From positions 10,674,897-10,738,896 of the forward strand of contig NC_081209.1 in NCBI RefSeq assembly GCF_902713425.1: a stretch of 64,000 bases of DNA, read 5' to 3'. The position numbers were made by a program, and so were the translations under genes. This DNA is from Acipenser ruthenus. Taxonomy: Eukaryota > Chordata > Actinopteri > Acipenseriformes > Acipenseridae. Of the stretch, positions 48,130 to 61,298 are shown in pieces; within the stretch, counting starts at the first letter, position 1, and every line of letters begins with the position of its first letter. The notes beneath the pieces are model-generated. The model saw only the letters and a list, made by a program, of their open reading frames with translations. It did no database searches and had not been told where the DNA came from.

Positions 48130-48514
48130 TTTCCTCGTGGCAATGCCGATAGGATTAATTCTATATATTGGAAAAGGAGGAAAAAATGGACCGACTATAA
48201 ATCCTTTTTAAATTTCTTTTTCGATGAGAGACTGCACTGATTGTGGATCTTGAGTCGCTGAATAAAGATTTTTGCTTTGGAACGAGGAAGAAGGAATTTG
48301 AGTAAGACCGGTTGAAAAACCATTTTTTAATCCGTCGATCAGGTAATTAATTAAGTTACTGTCGGGATGATTCTGTAATTTACTTGATAACGCCAGGATG
48401 CTTATAGGAGTAAAGACGGTGAGCATCGGGGAAAGTCACTTGCGTTTTAAAGGGCAGATTGTATTAGCGTGAGCGTCACCGCAATTGCTGCACATGTGGA
48501 TAAAATTGCATTGC

Positions 48515-49819
48515 CTATTCGAACAGAAGTGAAATTGCATTGAAATTGTTGCAGATTTGTCTTCCTCCTGAAAATATGATACTGCGCCCGTATTTGTCTT
48601 TCCTTGTAGATTGATCGAGGGTAGCTGAAGAATGTATAGGATTAGGTACTGAAGATCTGTATGAATTAGCGGCGAAACCGGGTGCTTTAGAAGTTGATGC
48701 AATTGCAGCTTTAGGGCAGAGGGCTGTTGAATGAGCTGTTGAAGCGCAGACCCCACATGCATTAGCCCTTAAACCACCAAAAATTCTATTAAATAGATCT
48801 GGATCAGGTTTTGCCCAACTGATGATGTGATTATCTGCTGCCAATATCGCTGCTGCTTTTGCAGAGAATGCTTTATGATACTCATAAAACATAGTCCCTC
48901 CGTATCTGACAGACAGCTCCACGATGTAATATTCGTAAGATTCCAATTCAGCTCTGCGGTTAGGATATACCGAGCATAACACATCTCTGAATATGGAGAA
49001 AGCAAGGACAAACTCCCCTAATGTAAGATTTTTAAGCAGTCTGGGATCTCTGGATTTTAGAGTTACCGCCAATTCTCCACAATCGACTACTCTATGGTCC
49101 AAGAATTCCGAAGTCGTCATTAATAGTGAAACAAGATTAATGTCCTTACCTTCGAGAATGACACGTCTGATTTGTGGAGAAATAGTGTGACGTCTCGCTG
49201 CAGTTGGAGAGGAGGATCCGTATGTAGATGCAGTAGCGAGGTTGTATATTGGAGGATCTGCTTCGCTGGCTGAAATTAGGGCTGGACCGGAAAAAGCTGT
49301 AGGCGGCGCTGCAGCATTTGATGCTGAAATTAATGACTGCGCTGTAGATTGTTTTCCCTGTTCCATAACAGACACCCTTTTTTCTAGATCCGACAGTTGA
49401 GAACTGACCGAAGATAGAGTATCGGGAAAAGGCTGCATAAATGATTTTATCTCGTTGAATATTTGCGAATGTTGGATTTCAATGGCTGGCTGCTGGTTAG
49501 CGGTGCTAGTTGTGGGGGTGGTTAGATCCAGAATAGACTGCCTGCTGTCTGTTTTAGGACGCTGAATGGCTGGGTGCGGCTGATTATGTTTTTTCGGAGG
49601 AAAGACTGGTTCTGCTGAGACTGAATTGCAATAGAGAATGAAAAGAGACTCTGTATCACTCCCTGCCGGAATCGCATTACCATTTTTAAGGAGGGTTTTT
49701 ATCAATTTATTCATGGGCCAGTCCTTCCAAAACAATCGATCCGGAGGGGCGTCCTGAGGCCGAAGACGCTTGGATCGCCGCAGATTCGATGTTTGGGTGG
49801 CAGGAACGGTAGGCAACAT
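48515..49819 (-). CDS. Gag-like part of the Ngaro/DIRS-like element
   Basis: 434-codon frame, Ser/Pro-rich first half and a conserved middle (VSLLMTTSEFLDHRVVD, YYIVELSVRYG), then a zinc-finger-like CGVCASTAHSTALCP. Assigned gag-like by position and composition. Fossil part of 44850-50170. Confidence 0.65.
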   Translation of the reverse strand: MLPTVPATQTSNLRRSKRLRPQDAPPDRLFWKDWPMNKLIKTLLKNGNAIPAGSDTESLFILYCNSVSAEPVFPPKKHNQPHPAIQRPKTDSRQSILDLTTPTTSTANQQPAIEIQHSQIFNEIKSFMQPFPDTLSSVSSQLSDLEKRVSVMEQGKQSTAQSLISASNAAAPPTAFSGPALISASEADPPIYNLATASTYGSSSPTAARRHTISPQIRRVILEGKDINLVSLLMTTSEFLDHRVVDCGELAVTLKSRDPRLLKNLTLGEFVLAFSIFRDVLCSVYPNRRAELESYEYYIVELSVRYGGTMFYEYHKAFSAKAAAILAADNHIISWAKPDPDLFNRIFGGLRANACGVCASTAHSTALCPKAAIASTSKAPGFAANSYRSSVPNPIHSSATLDQSTRKDKYGRSIIFSGGRQICNNFNAISLLFE

Positions 49820-50176
49820 TTGTACTGGAACCTGGTCGAGAGCCTGATCAGGAGCCTGATCAGATGTAACCGAAATAGAAGGGGAGAAAAAACGGAGACT
49901 GGATGTACCCTGGATTGAAGCTGAAGGAGAATGATCTGTTAATGACAGAAAATCCTGGGAATCCTCTGAATCCGATGAACTGCTGTAAGTACTCCATTAT
50001 TAAGGTACGCAGATGTAGATAGGTCTTGAAATTGCTTAGGTTAACGCCAAAAATGAAAAAACACAAGACAGCGAGGTAGAGGTGACTAATGTTTAAATAA
50101 GGCAGGTTTAATTGATGACAGCAGATGATAGGTTGTTGGTGCCTAGCTCCGCCCCCTGAACCCCACCTATAGGTTA

Positions 50177-51518
50177 ACATGTGTTAGCTGCCCAATGCAG
50201 CAACACAATGGATTTGCTGTACAACAAAACTGTCTCCAGGGGGAGCCAGCTTAATCCATAATTTCTACTGAAGACACCTTTCTGCCTCCAGCCCCAATTT
50301 TATTATACAGGGATCCATCCAAGAAGGAGCATCCTGCACCATGTAGGGATCTCCCAAAATTCTGGGATTCAATGAATTAGAGATACTGAAACTCGGACAT
50401 CAAACCTGTTCATTTTCACATATAAATCCAGGATTTCTCAAATTCTATTGACTTCCCACGTAGGTGGAAAACAAACAAAAACCTGGGGGAATTAATGCAA
50501 TAAACAGGGAACGTGGAGCTTGATCACTGAGGAGTGTTTGTCAGGCTCAACAGCACAGCTCCAGGTTCAATTGAATTGCACCATCAGACTCAAAGATATG
50601 TTCCCCACCACCTTTGCTTGGCAACATGTCCGTAGTCTTGAAGCTCACCCAACAGGAGTTTGTGCTTTGAACAACGATTGAGGTTTTCACACTGAACACA
50701 TGGTCCTAGAACATGTGTTGTTTCACCAATTTCTTTTCTTCCACTTTGACGTTTGTTTTGGTCCCCAAAGAGACTCTATTTATGAACAATTTTACAGCAA
50801 TATTGGATAGTTTAAATTTGCTTGTCAATTTCACAGTCCTAGTTAAATCCCCTGCAGCTAATTGACAGTGCAGCCCAGAAGCCTATTTAAAATAAATTAA
50901 AAAAAAAAAAAAAAAAAAAACCACACACACACACATGCATCCATTCAGTTACAAGATTAGTGAGCAAGAGGTATAGAGATGACCAGAAGGATACATTACA
51001 TACAAGGGGTTGAAATGGAAGGCATTTATAATGGTCTTTCAAACTAGCAAGAAATGGAGTTGGAAATGGCACCAGTTAACAGGTCCAGCAACATTTCTCC
51101 CTGCACAGAACTACAAAACCAAATTGAAAGCTCTCCCAGCTAATGTTGAGGTATATAAGTACCCAGGTAAAGTATCAGACACCATTAAATAGTGTCCCCC
51201 CCCCCACAAAAATAAATAAGCCACTATTTCTCCAGTGCCCCTGGAGGCTATCTGCCCAGTACAGATTAATGCCCAATCAAACTTAGTTAGCCAGCCCAGC
51301 TTTACTGGTTTTGTAGAAGTAACTTTCACTTGATGCTAAATGTAAATTTACTAAACTAAAAACAGAAACCCTGTTATGCAAGGGGAGCAATTATCTGGCA
51401 GAAAGATGTTGGATGCCCTAAAAACAAACTCAGGATAAAAAAATGTTACTCAGTGGCAGAAATCTCACAGGACAGGAGGGTCTTTATGTATCCATTTTAT
51501 TTCGCAACATACAAGAAA
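50177..51518 (-). other. 3' spacer of copy F
   Basis: Direct repeat of the E spacer. It starts right after the Ngaro/DIRS-like element with TGTTAGCTGCCCAATGCAGC. Shows the empty Tc1 site CACATATAAATCCAGG at about 50419. A poly-A run lies at 50900-50920. No gene. Confidence 0.75.
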
Positions 51519-52871
51519 TCAGAAATGCCTTGCTGGCGAGCTGCTGAAAACCGTGCCAACTGCTGTGTGCATTTCATCAACGGGGACAGGAACGAGGAGC
51601 TCCCTGCTGGACTTGGAGAAGAGTCTGGGATGATTCCACATGCACATGTAGTAGCCCAGAGACAGGGCTCCCAGGACAGCCATCAGGAGCAGGGGAGCAG
51701 CCAGGACAGGCAGCCAGGCCAGAGCCTGCTGGGGCTCTGGGGAGGAGAGCAGGAGGAAAGCGTTAGTAACAGGAAGGGCTCCCAGTGCAGCTACTCTACA
51801 GTGCCCAGGAGCAGTTTCAATGAGGGTCTGTTACTTTAGGACCTGCAGGGAGGCACACTAGAGTGAAGTTACGGTTATATGCCATGGACTGGAATGGGTT
51901 TTGGTAGAAATTGTACAATGCAGGTTCAGGCAACATGACTGCAAGGGAACCTGTAGTGTAAAGATGAAAGTTAATGCCATGCAAACCAAGTGCACACAAT
52001 TGGAGACTGCAAGCTGAGCTCACCCTCCAGTGACAGAGCAGGGCTCCTCTGGTAGAATTCCTGGCTTCCAGCAGACAGCTCTTCAGGAAGGATCCTCAGG
52101 GGTCCCAGCACTGCAGGTGTGTCTCAGTCCCTCTTCAGCTGCTCGAGAAAAGGAGCCTGGTTAGAAAACAGGACCTGTTGCTTTACAGCATGCAGGACCA
52201 GTCACTACACCAGGGGGCAGGCCAAGAGGGTGCGGGATGAAAACTACCCAAGAAGCAAAACTGATGGCAACAGGCCATTGAGCAGAGTACCAGCAAGACA
52301 GCCTCTGGTTGGGAGGGGGAATGGTTCTTTAGCAATACAGGCTCTGGCAGACCTATTTGAGCATGCTTTGTTGGCTGCCATCCAGTTTAAAAGTCACTCA
52401 CCATAGAAGTTAAAATCGTACCAAAAAAAAAAATATATATATATATATAAAACCCCACCTGTGTAAACTATATAGAAAGTAGAATTCGTACCCGTGTCCC
52501 TCCGATTGCAGTTGGAGGTACAGCAGCTGCACACAGAGCTCCGACCAGGGTTATCCAGGAGCTCCCAGCTGGAACACAAGAGCAGGACACTGAACCCAAA
52601 GACACAGCAACAGACTTCTACACAGAGCAGTATAATGAAGTTGGTTTCCCCACTCCCACCCAGTTACTAGCATTTCAATGAAATTCTCCATACAACTAAG
52701 GAGGCACAGAACTGATAGTGCAGATTAAGAAACTCATCCTGGGTCAATGGTGTTGGTTAACTGGACCTCATTTGTACACCCGCTACATGAAGGTAAAAAT
52801 GCTGGAGTGAAATGTATGCACTGAAGGTTCCATAATATACGCAGGTTTGTTTAGGATGCACAAGTGGTTCC

Positions 52872-53127
52872 GTAGGGCAGGGTTTCCTCCTGTAATCCTG
52901 GTGCTGGGGGTGGGGGGGGGGGGGGGTCCCTTGTGTCTGCTGGGTCTCACTTAAATCAAACCATTATTTGAACCAATGTGCTTAAACCTTTAATTGTCTT
53001 CATCTCTTTAAAAAAAGCACCAATTAAGTTACTTCAAAATTGTAGTTGGCTTAAAGGCTTAATTAAGCAATTGAGAACCAAACCACACACAAGGGTCCCC
53101 CAGGACCAGGAAACCCCACCTTAGGGA
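52872..53127. mobile_element. MITE-like element in intron 7 of copy F
   Basis: Near-complete copy of the B element: starts GTAGGGCAGGGTTTCC, ends CAGGACCAGGAAACCCCACC. Contains a G homopolymer (about 52911-52926). Confidence 0.65.
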
Positions 53128-55309
53128 CATGTGCACACACCTCATTTCCTCCAGTTACCAACAATTGCAAGAACACATTTCAATAATTCACCACACAACT
53201 GTAAGGGAGGCACAGAACTGATTGTGTCCCTGTGGTGTTTGTTAACTGGACCTCACAGCCCCTGCACCCCTTGTACAGAGAGCAGCCTCAGCAGGGTCCA
53301 GTCCTTACCTCCTGGTTCTCTGGTTGAAGGAACAGGCTTTCTTGGTGGGGTCATTGAGCTGGGCAGGGTCCCAGGCCAGCAAGCGGCAATGGATATAGAC
53401 CTAGAAAATAATTTGATAAAAAAAGGAACACTAATAAAAACCAATAACATTTGCTCTAGAAACCAAATTGTTTACAAAAAGGTTATGCACATTACAAGCA
53501 CCACATCAGATACTGAAAGAATTAATTAAACAAGTAGAGAATCTTGGTAACTAGCTGCCCTGAGACTTCCAATACAACAGATTAACCCATCAGATACTCA
53601 CATCTGTATTCAGTTGTGTAAACCTGAAGGCCTGGACAACCAGACGGATCTCAGAGGTCTGGACTCAGGCTGGTAACTCCAGGTTTCTGCCCAGTCCGTC
53701 TACAAAGCATCTGCAAGGAGAAAGAGCACTGAGCAAGGGGAGGCACTGGCCAGGACTCAGGGACTGCAGACAACCACCAGAAGAAAGGAGCGAGCAAGAC
53801 TTCCTGTGTTCCAGGGAGACTTCCTGTACAAAATTACATTCCAACCCTTTGTGTGCACTAGTGGAAAGTTTGAACTTAACTTGGGGCTGGTTTCCACAAA
53901 TCATGGACATCTTACCTAAATTAAAGCCCAGCTACAATCTATGCCTTCCCAGTTTAGTTCAGCTGAGCTTTTGCCATGTTCACAAAGCTGACCATGCAAC
54001 ACCCCTTCCTAAATCCAAGCAGGACTGTGCTCCCAAGTGCTAAACATTCAGATTTAAATTGTGCCTTTACTACACAGCTTGCAGTGAATATCTACCCGTG
54101 GTTGGTGATGAGCGGGTAGGTCTGGCTTGAAGGGCTCAGCTCTGGAGTGCTGGCAGCAACACACTCTTCCATGTAGACCATCAGCAGCATGTGGAATTGC
54201 TGCTTCACTGCAGCCGCGATGTTGATGAGGGACCCCAGGAAGAACAGACTAGAGGTGCGTGGGGCTGAGAAGTCATCTGTGACATCAAGGAGAGGAGCAT
54301 GAGAACAGAAACCCACCCAACTCATCTCACTAGCCAGCACAGAGCAGCACCAGAGAAATAGATCAAAATATTGTTCTACTTGACTAGAGGAAGTGACCCA
54401 ATGAGCACCACAGGCTGCTCCCCCTGCCAGGTTAGTGTTGCACTGGACACCTTTCTAGGCCAATAGACCAAGTGTACATTGCAGGACAGCAAACTCACCA
54501 TTCATAATCCCCATGGTAAACTCCAGCGTCCCAAACCCAGAGGCATCCCCAAGTGCAGGGTTATACACTGGAGGAGTCCATCCAGCAGGTCTGGAGAACA
54601 CAGGTAGAAAGCTTTAGTTAGAACAGCAACACACCAAAACAATTTGCATTCAGCAGAAGACACTGAATTGTAAACAATTTATTGGCAATATTTAATACAA
54701 ACTTACTCTTGCTGCCTTCACAGCAAAGAAGCTGGTCCAGAATTCCTAATGCAGTAAATCATTTGATTTCACAGAAATAACTTTCAGTGCCATAAAATGG
54801 GCCTTTAACTGCTCCCCATTAAAAGGCAATAACTCCAATTATATAATACAGTAAATAGATTGTGAAATTTAGCTCTAAAAAATAATCCACAAATTAGATA
54901 CTGTTAAGTCATGTCAGACATGATGCAAGACTCAATACTTGAATGCATTAACAGCCCAGAGGCTTAACACATCTTCACAGGAGTTACAGCATGTTTAAGC
55001 CAAGTCCAGCACTCACTTGGTATAGGTGCACACAATAGCCTGACTGAATGGAGTCTGGTAGAAGCCTCTCTGGGTGGGCTTGTAGGTCAGCACATTCATG
55101 TAACTAGTAACATTGGCAGTAACCTGGGCAAGACATGGATAAAAAGATTTAACACTTCATCTGCAGTTCAAGGGTAAGACACACCTCCAGGTTAGCCTTT
55201 ACAAGACTGGGGTTAAGGCACACACTGCATGTCAACAGCCTGAAGCCAAAACTGCATTTAGTTTGTTTAAAGAAAAGAGTATAAAACACACAAGAATTTA
55301 CCCTTATTT

Positions 55310-55420
55310 ACTTCTTAGCAGACATCCTTATCCAGGGATACTTACAATCAAACAAATACATTAAGACTCACAGTACAAGTAGCCTAATACAATTAAGAGC
55401 AAAATACATACAATGACTTT
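55310..55420 (-). repeat. SINE/L2-type tail fragment in intron 2 of copy F
   Basis: Same fragment as in intron 2 of E (GCAGACATCCTTATCCAGGG). Shared position confirms E and F as duplicates. Confidence 0.55.
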
Positions 55421-56309
55421 GGTTCTAGCAAGTAGGACAATATACAGCTGCCAATACGTTTGTATTGCTTAGTTATGTAACACATACTAGCGTCTATGAC
55501 AACTGAAATATACGTTTTTAAACATGCCTTTACAACCACAGCCAATATTGCATTAGCAGTGCTAGAAAAAGCTTCCGAGTACAAGGTGTATATTTATACA
55601 AGCGTGTACAGCGTAATACGGTGCAGTGGAATTAGAGCTCGAACGCTTCTTACGTGAACCCAACATACAAGCCCTTAGAAGCCACTTACCATGCGCATAA
55701 AGCGGCAGTCCAGCAGCCCGTACTGGAACACCACCATGTTATTACCGGCGCTGCTGCTGGATGGAGGACAGGGTCCCAGCAGGAGGCCACTCGGGTCCAG
55801 AGGCAACGCCGATCGAGAGTAATCCAACAACACCCTCACAGCCACAGAGTCCACGCCGCAGGCTGTACTCACAGCTACAGGAGAAACGGGTTTGGAATAA
55901 AGCGGAACATGCAACTATTTTGTTAAAGGGTTCATGTAATAAAAGGTTTAATTGTGTACCTGAATACTCTTTAAAATAACCAAATACGCACTACTAAGTG
56001 TTCCACAAAAGGACATAATGTCTGGATAGCAGTAAAACGAGTAGGTTAACACACCAACATTATGTACCGGTACAGTCAGTGCTACCAAAACATAAGGCAC
56101 AAAACACACTAACCCCGCCAGTAGCCCACATTACCTTCCTGTGGTGCAGCAAACGGTACACAGCAAAGCGCAAACACGACATATTTCCACAACACCACTG
56201 CCATCATCTTTCAAACCAACAGTTACCTACCAAACAATACCGTCCAGGTGCTTTTCTAGTGACATTAATTAGAGTGATTTGGCAATTAACACTGAGTGGA
56301 CCACTGACA

Positions 56310-56351
56310 CAGGTGTGAGGAGTTGTGCCATTGCGTGGGTGCCTGCCTATA
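56310..56351 (-). promoter_or_regulatory. Candidate promoter of copy F (TATA-like box and E-box)
   Basis: TATA at 56348-56351, 144 bp before the first ATG; E-box CAGGTG at 56310-56315. The promoter looks as intact as that of E although the coding part is broken. Confidence 0.35.
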
Positions 56352-56384
56352 CCACGCACACTCCAGTCACTCCACACTTATTTG

Positions 56385-57855
56385 TGTCAGTCGCTTACAC
56401 AAATAACATTTCGTGATTTGAGCATTTATTATCAAAGAACGAAATGCAAGGTTATTTCGGTCTTTGAGCAAATTATTTTGGTCAAAGTGCAAAATGGAAA
56501 ATATCAAACAAGCAAAGATAGAAACATAAAAGAAGAGACAACTTCTTCGGTCTTTGAGTAAAGAGATATAATCAAATTGGTGAATGTGCTTTGAGAAAAT
56601 GCACAGTTCATGAACGGATTTTGAGGATTCAAGGCTCCATTTCTTTCAAGTGCAACAACTTCTGTCAAACAAAGAAGTGCTTCTGTGATCGAGGGCGTGC
56701 AACGCACTTCTAAATGCCACAGCATCACGTCTTGCAAAAACAAATACCAATACAGTGATGTGTAGGCCTATGTTTCTATATCTAAACTGGGATTTTTTAA
56801 AATGAGCTCTCATTATGGTTTCTTATATGTATCTAATTTGATTGAAGTACTTTAATTTATTATTATTATTTATTTATTTAGCAGACGCCTTTATCCAAGG
56901 CGACTTACAGAGACACGGGTGTGTGAACTATGCATCAGCTGCAGTCACTTACAACTACGTCTCACCCGAAAGACGGAGCACAAGAAGATTAATGACTTGC
57001 TCAGGGTCACACAATGCGTCAGTGGCTGAAGTGCGATTTGAACCGGGGACTTCCTGGTTACAAGCCTATTGCTTTAACCACTGGACCACACAGCCTCCTA
57101 ATTTGACCTGACTGTTGTTATCTAAACAATTAAAACGGTGTTTTAAAATGAGGCTCAGAAGCTCAGTGCTCTCAATATGGTTTATTTTGAAAATGTTCAT
57201 TTACCAAAGTTGTCATCATCTAAAATAAAAACATTTAAGAAGGGTTTCTTGTTGTCAAGCAGTCTCCGTCTTTATTCCACAAGCCACTGTCTGGTGCTGA
57301 TGGGGTCTGCATACCCCGTTTTCTAAAAAGTGGTAGTTCACCGCTTTCTATAATTTATGAGAACATTAAACGTTCAATTAGCATATTTTTTCTTTCTTTC
57401 TTTCTCTTATAAAACAGTGATTAGACGAACATGTTTAGACATTTGATTTTGCAGTTTAAATACTTTGTATACAATAGTCTTATAATATGAATAATGTTGC
57501 TTTTTTTAGTTGTTTCCTCAAAAACGGTAATTTCTAAATAACAATGCGAGAACATTACAAACGCTATTTCAAATTCGCTTGAAGTTGAGTGTTTGAGGTC
57601 ACTATCCTGCTAAATTGGTTGTGCTAACTTCCTGCATAAATAATAAATACTTAAATAATAAATCTATGACGTGTCTCTCATAAATGACATTTACGGATTT
57701 CCTGTTCATTCAATATTCGCAATTTGAGCAACATAATTTACTCAAAGACCAAATTAACCTTTCATTTCGTTCTTTGATAATTTGTAAATGCTCAAATCCC
57801 GTTTTTTTTTTCCTCTCGGCGATTGACCGAATCCTCACCGAGTGTAATATGTACA
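56385..57855. mobile_element. Long-TIR DNA element upstream of copy F, with both ends
   Basis: Left terminal repeat with GATTTGAGCATTTATTATCA and GGTCTTTGAGCAAATT; right terminal repeat is its complement at 57720-57855 (ACTCAAAGACC, AATGCTCAAATC, GATTGACCGAATCC). A SINE is nested at 56856-57100. No transposase. Inverted counterpart at 29712-31176. Confidence 0.65.
56856..57100 (-). repeat. tRNA-derived SINE (second family) in the element upstream of F
   Basis: Reverse of the SINE at 30461-30705, same insertion point; ends in CCACTGGACCACACAGCCTC, the complement of the tRNA-like head. Confidence 0.85.
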
Positions 57856-58598
57856 CCAGTGGTATATATTTTGTGTAACTATCGGTCTTGTCTAATAACG
57901 TGCATATTATATAAAAAAAAGAAGATAATGAGTGGGGAACACCCTACATTATCTTGTCGACGTGACCTATATGAGAAATAATAAATACAAAAAATCTATG
58001 GTTAATAAGAATGGCATGTGCATTTTAATATTTAGTAGCAGCTGTTTTTATTATCTGGATGGATACTGTCTAATTCTTTATATTGTATAATTATTGTATA
58101 CATATTTATAAATGTGTTAAGTTAATCATATTGTTATTGCTCTTCAAAAATTCTGATTTGAACCAACACTACTGAAAATAACTGGAAGCAAAAATCTGTC
58201 AACTTGTGAAGAGGTTGAAACTTACAGCATCTCTGCAGTTTGAACAGGCAGGCTATGAAACCAATGTAATACTATTTGACATTGTCTGCAATCCATTGTT
58301 TCAGCTGATAAAGGGGCTGCTAACACACTACCAACATAGGCATCCAACAGGAAAGTGTTAGCTGCCCAGTGCAGCAACACAATGGATTTGCTGTACAACA
58401 AAACTGTCTCAATGGGGAGCCTGCTTAATCCATCATTTCTACTGAAGATACCTTTCTGCCTCCAGCCCCAATTTTAATATACAGGGATCCATCCAAGAAG
58501 GAGCATCCTGCACCATGTAGGGATCTCCCAAAATTCTGGGATTCAATGAATTAGAGATACTGAAACTCGGACATCAACCCTGTTCATTTTCACATATA
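57856..58598. other. F-G junction spacer
   Basis: End of the F 5' flank (GTCGACGTGACCTATATGAG near 57957) followed by about 350 bp not seen elsewhere in the window, then the start of the G 3' spacer (AAGTGTTAGCTGCCCAG at 58354). It shows the unit junction without the Ngaro/DIRS-like insertion. No gene. Confidence 0.6.
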
Positions 58599-60212
<1,614 letters not shown>

Positions 60213-61298
60213 TAAATCCAGGATTTCTCAAATTCTATTGACTTCCCACGTAGGTGGAAAACAAACAAACAAAAACCTGGGGGAGTTAATGCAATAAACA
60301 GGGAACGTGGAGCTTGATCTCTGAGGAGTGTTTGTCAGGCTCAACAGCACAGCTCCAGGTTCAATTGAATTGCACCATCAGACTCAAAGATATGTTCCCC
60401 ACCGCCTTTGCTTGGCAACATGTCTGTAGTCTTGCAACTCACCCAACAGGAGTTTGTGCTTTGAACAATGATTGAGGTTTTCACACTGAACGCTTGGTCC
60501 TAGAACATGTGTTTCACCAATTTCTTTTCTTCCACTTTGACATTTGTTTTGGTCCCCAAAGAGATTCTATTTATGAACAATTTTATAGCAATATTGGATA
60601 GTTTAAATTTGCTTGTCAATTTTACAGTCCTAGTTAAATCCCCTGCAGCTAATTGACAGTGCAGCCCAGAAGCCTATTTAAAATAAATTAAAAAAAACAA
60701 AAAAAAAACAAACAAACACATGCATCCATTCAATTACAAGATTAGTGAGCAAGAGGTATAGAGATGACCAGAAGGATACATTGCATACAAGGGGTTGAAA
60801 TGGAAGGAATGTATAATGGTCTTTCAAACTAGCAAGAAATGGAGTTGGAAATGGCACCATGCAGCAGTTAACAGGTCCAGCAACATTTCTCCCCACACAG
60901 AACTACAAAACCAAATTGAAAGTTCTCCCAGCTAATGTTAAGAGGTACACAAGTACCCAGGTTAAATATCAGACACCATTAGATAGTGCCCCCCACAAAA
61001 AAAAAAAAGCCACTATTTCTCCAGTGCCCCTGGTGGCTATCTGCCCAGTACAGATTAATGCCCAATCAAACTTAGCCCAGCTTTACTGGTTTTGTAGAAG
61101 TAACTTTCACTTAATGCTAAATGTAAATTTACTAAACTAAAATGACAGAAGCCCTGTACCAATCCTGTTACGCAAGGGGAGCAATTATCCGGCAGAAAGA
61201 TGTTGGATGCATGAAAACAAAAACGTTACTCGGTGGCAGAAATCACAGGACAGGAGAGGGTCTTTATGTAGCCATTTTATTTTGCAACATACAAGAAA
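60213..61298 (-). other. 3' spacer of copy G (part right of the Tc1)
   Basis: Direct repeat of the E and F spacers and inverted match to the C spacer. No gene. Confidence 0.75.

Larger units (their letters stand above)
44850..50170 (-). mobile_element. Tyrosine-recombinase retrotransposon, Ngaro/DIRS-like, fossil
   Basis: About 5.3 kb on the reverse strand with the order gag-like, reverse transcriptase/RNase H, tyrosine recombinase, followed by a repeated non-coding region (44930-45440). This order without a methyltransferase is Ngaro-like; termini resemble each other in TAGGCTAACAT / TAGGTTAACAT. The long frames suggest a fairly young copy; it carries a few breaks. It sits between the 5' flank of E and the 3' spacer of F. 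Confidence 0.8.
51519..56207 (-). pseudogene. ZP3-like egg-coat gene, copy F, ten exons but disrupted
   Basis: Exons in transcript order: 56135-56207, 55690-55874, 55017-55123, 54499-54590, 54096-54276, 53602-53710, 53309-53400, 52492-52568, 52024-52138, 51519-51736. Exons 1-5 read open. In exon 6, the 27 bases 53667-53693 are inverted without change in length, altering GQAGNSRFLPR to a different peptide and producing a TGA soon after (…LGRNLELPA stop). Exon 8 lacks 9 nt, removing LRK and so the RKRR cleavage site (CNRRDT remains). Exon 9 has one extra base (ACACACCTGCAG), shifting the frame. Exon 10 is intact. As it stands it could encode only signal peptide, ZP-N and part of ZP-C. Confidence 0.92.

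Noticed and set aside
52905-52926. G-run as possible G-quadruplex regulator
   Set aside because: Homopolymer inside the decayed intron-7 MITE, not shared by B or E; likely slippage.
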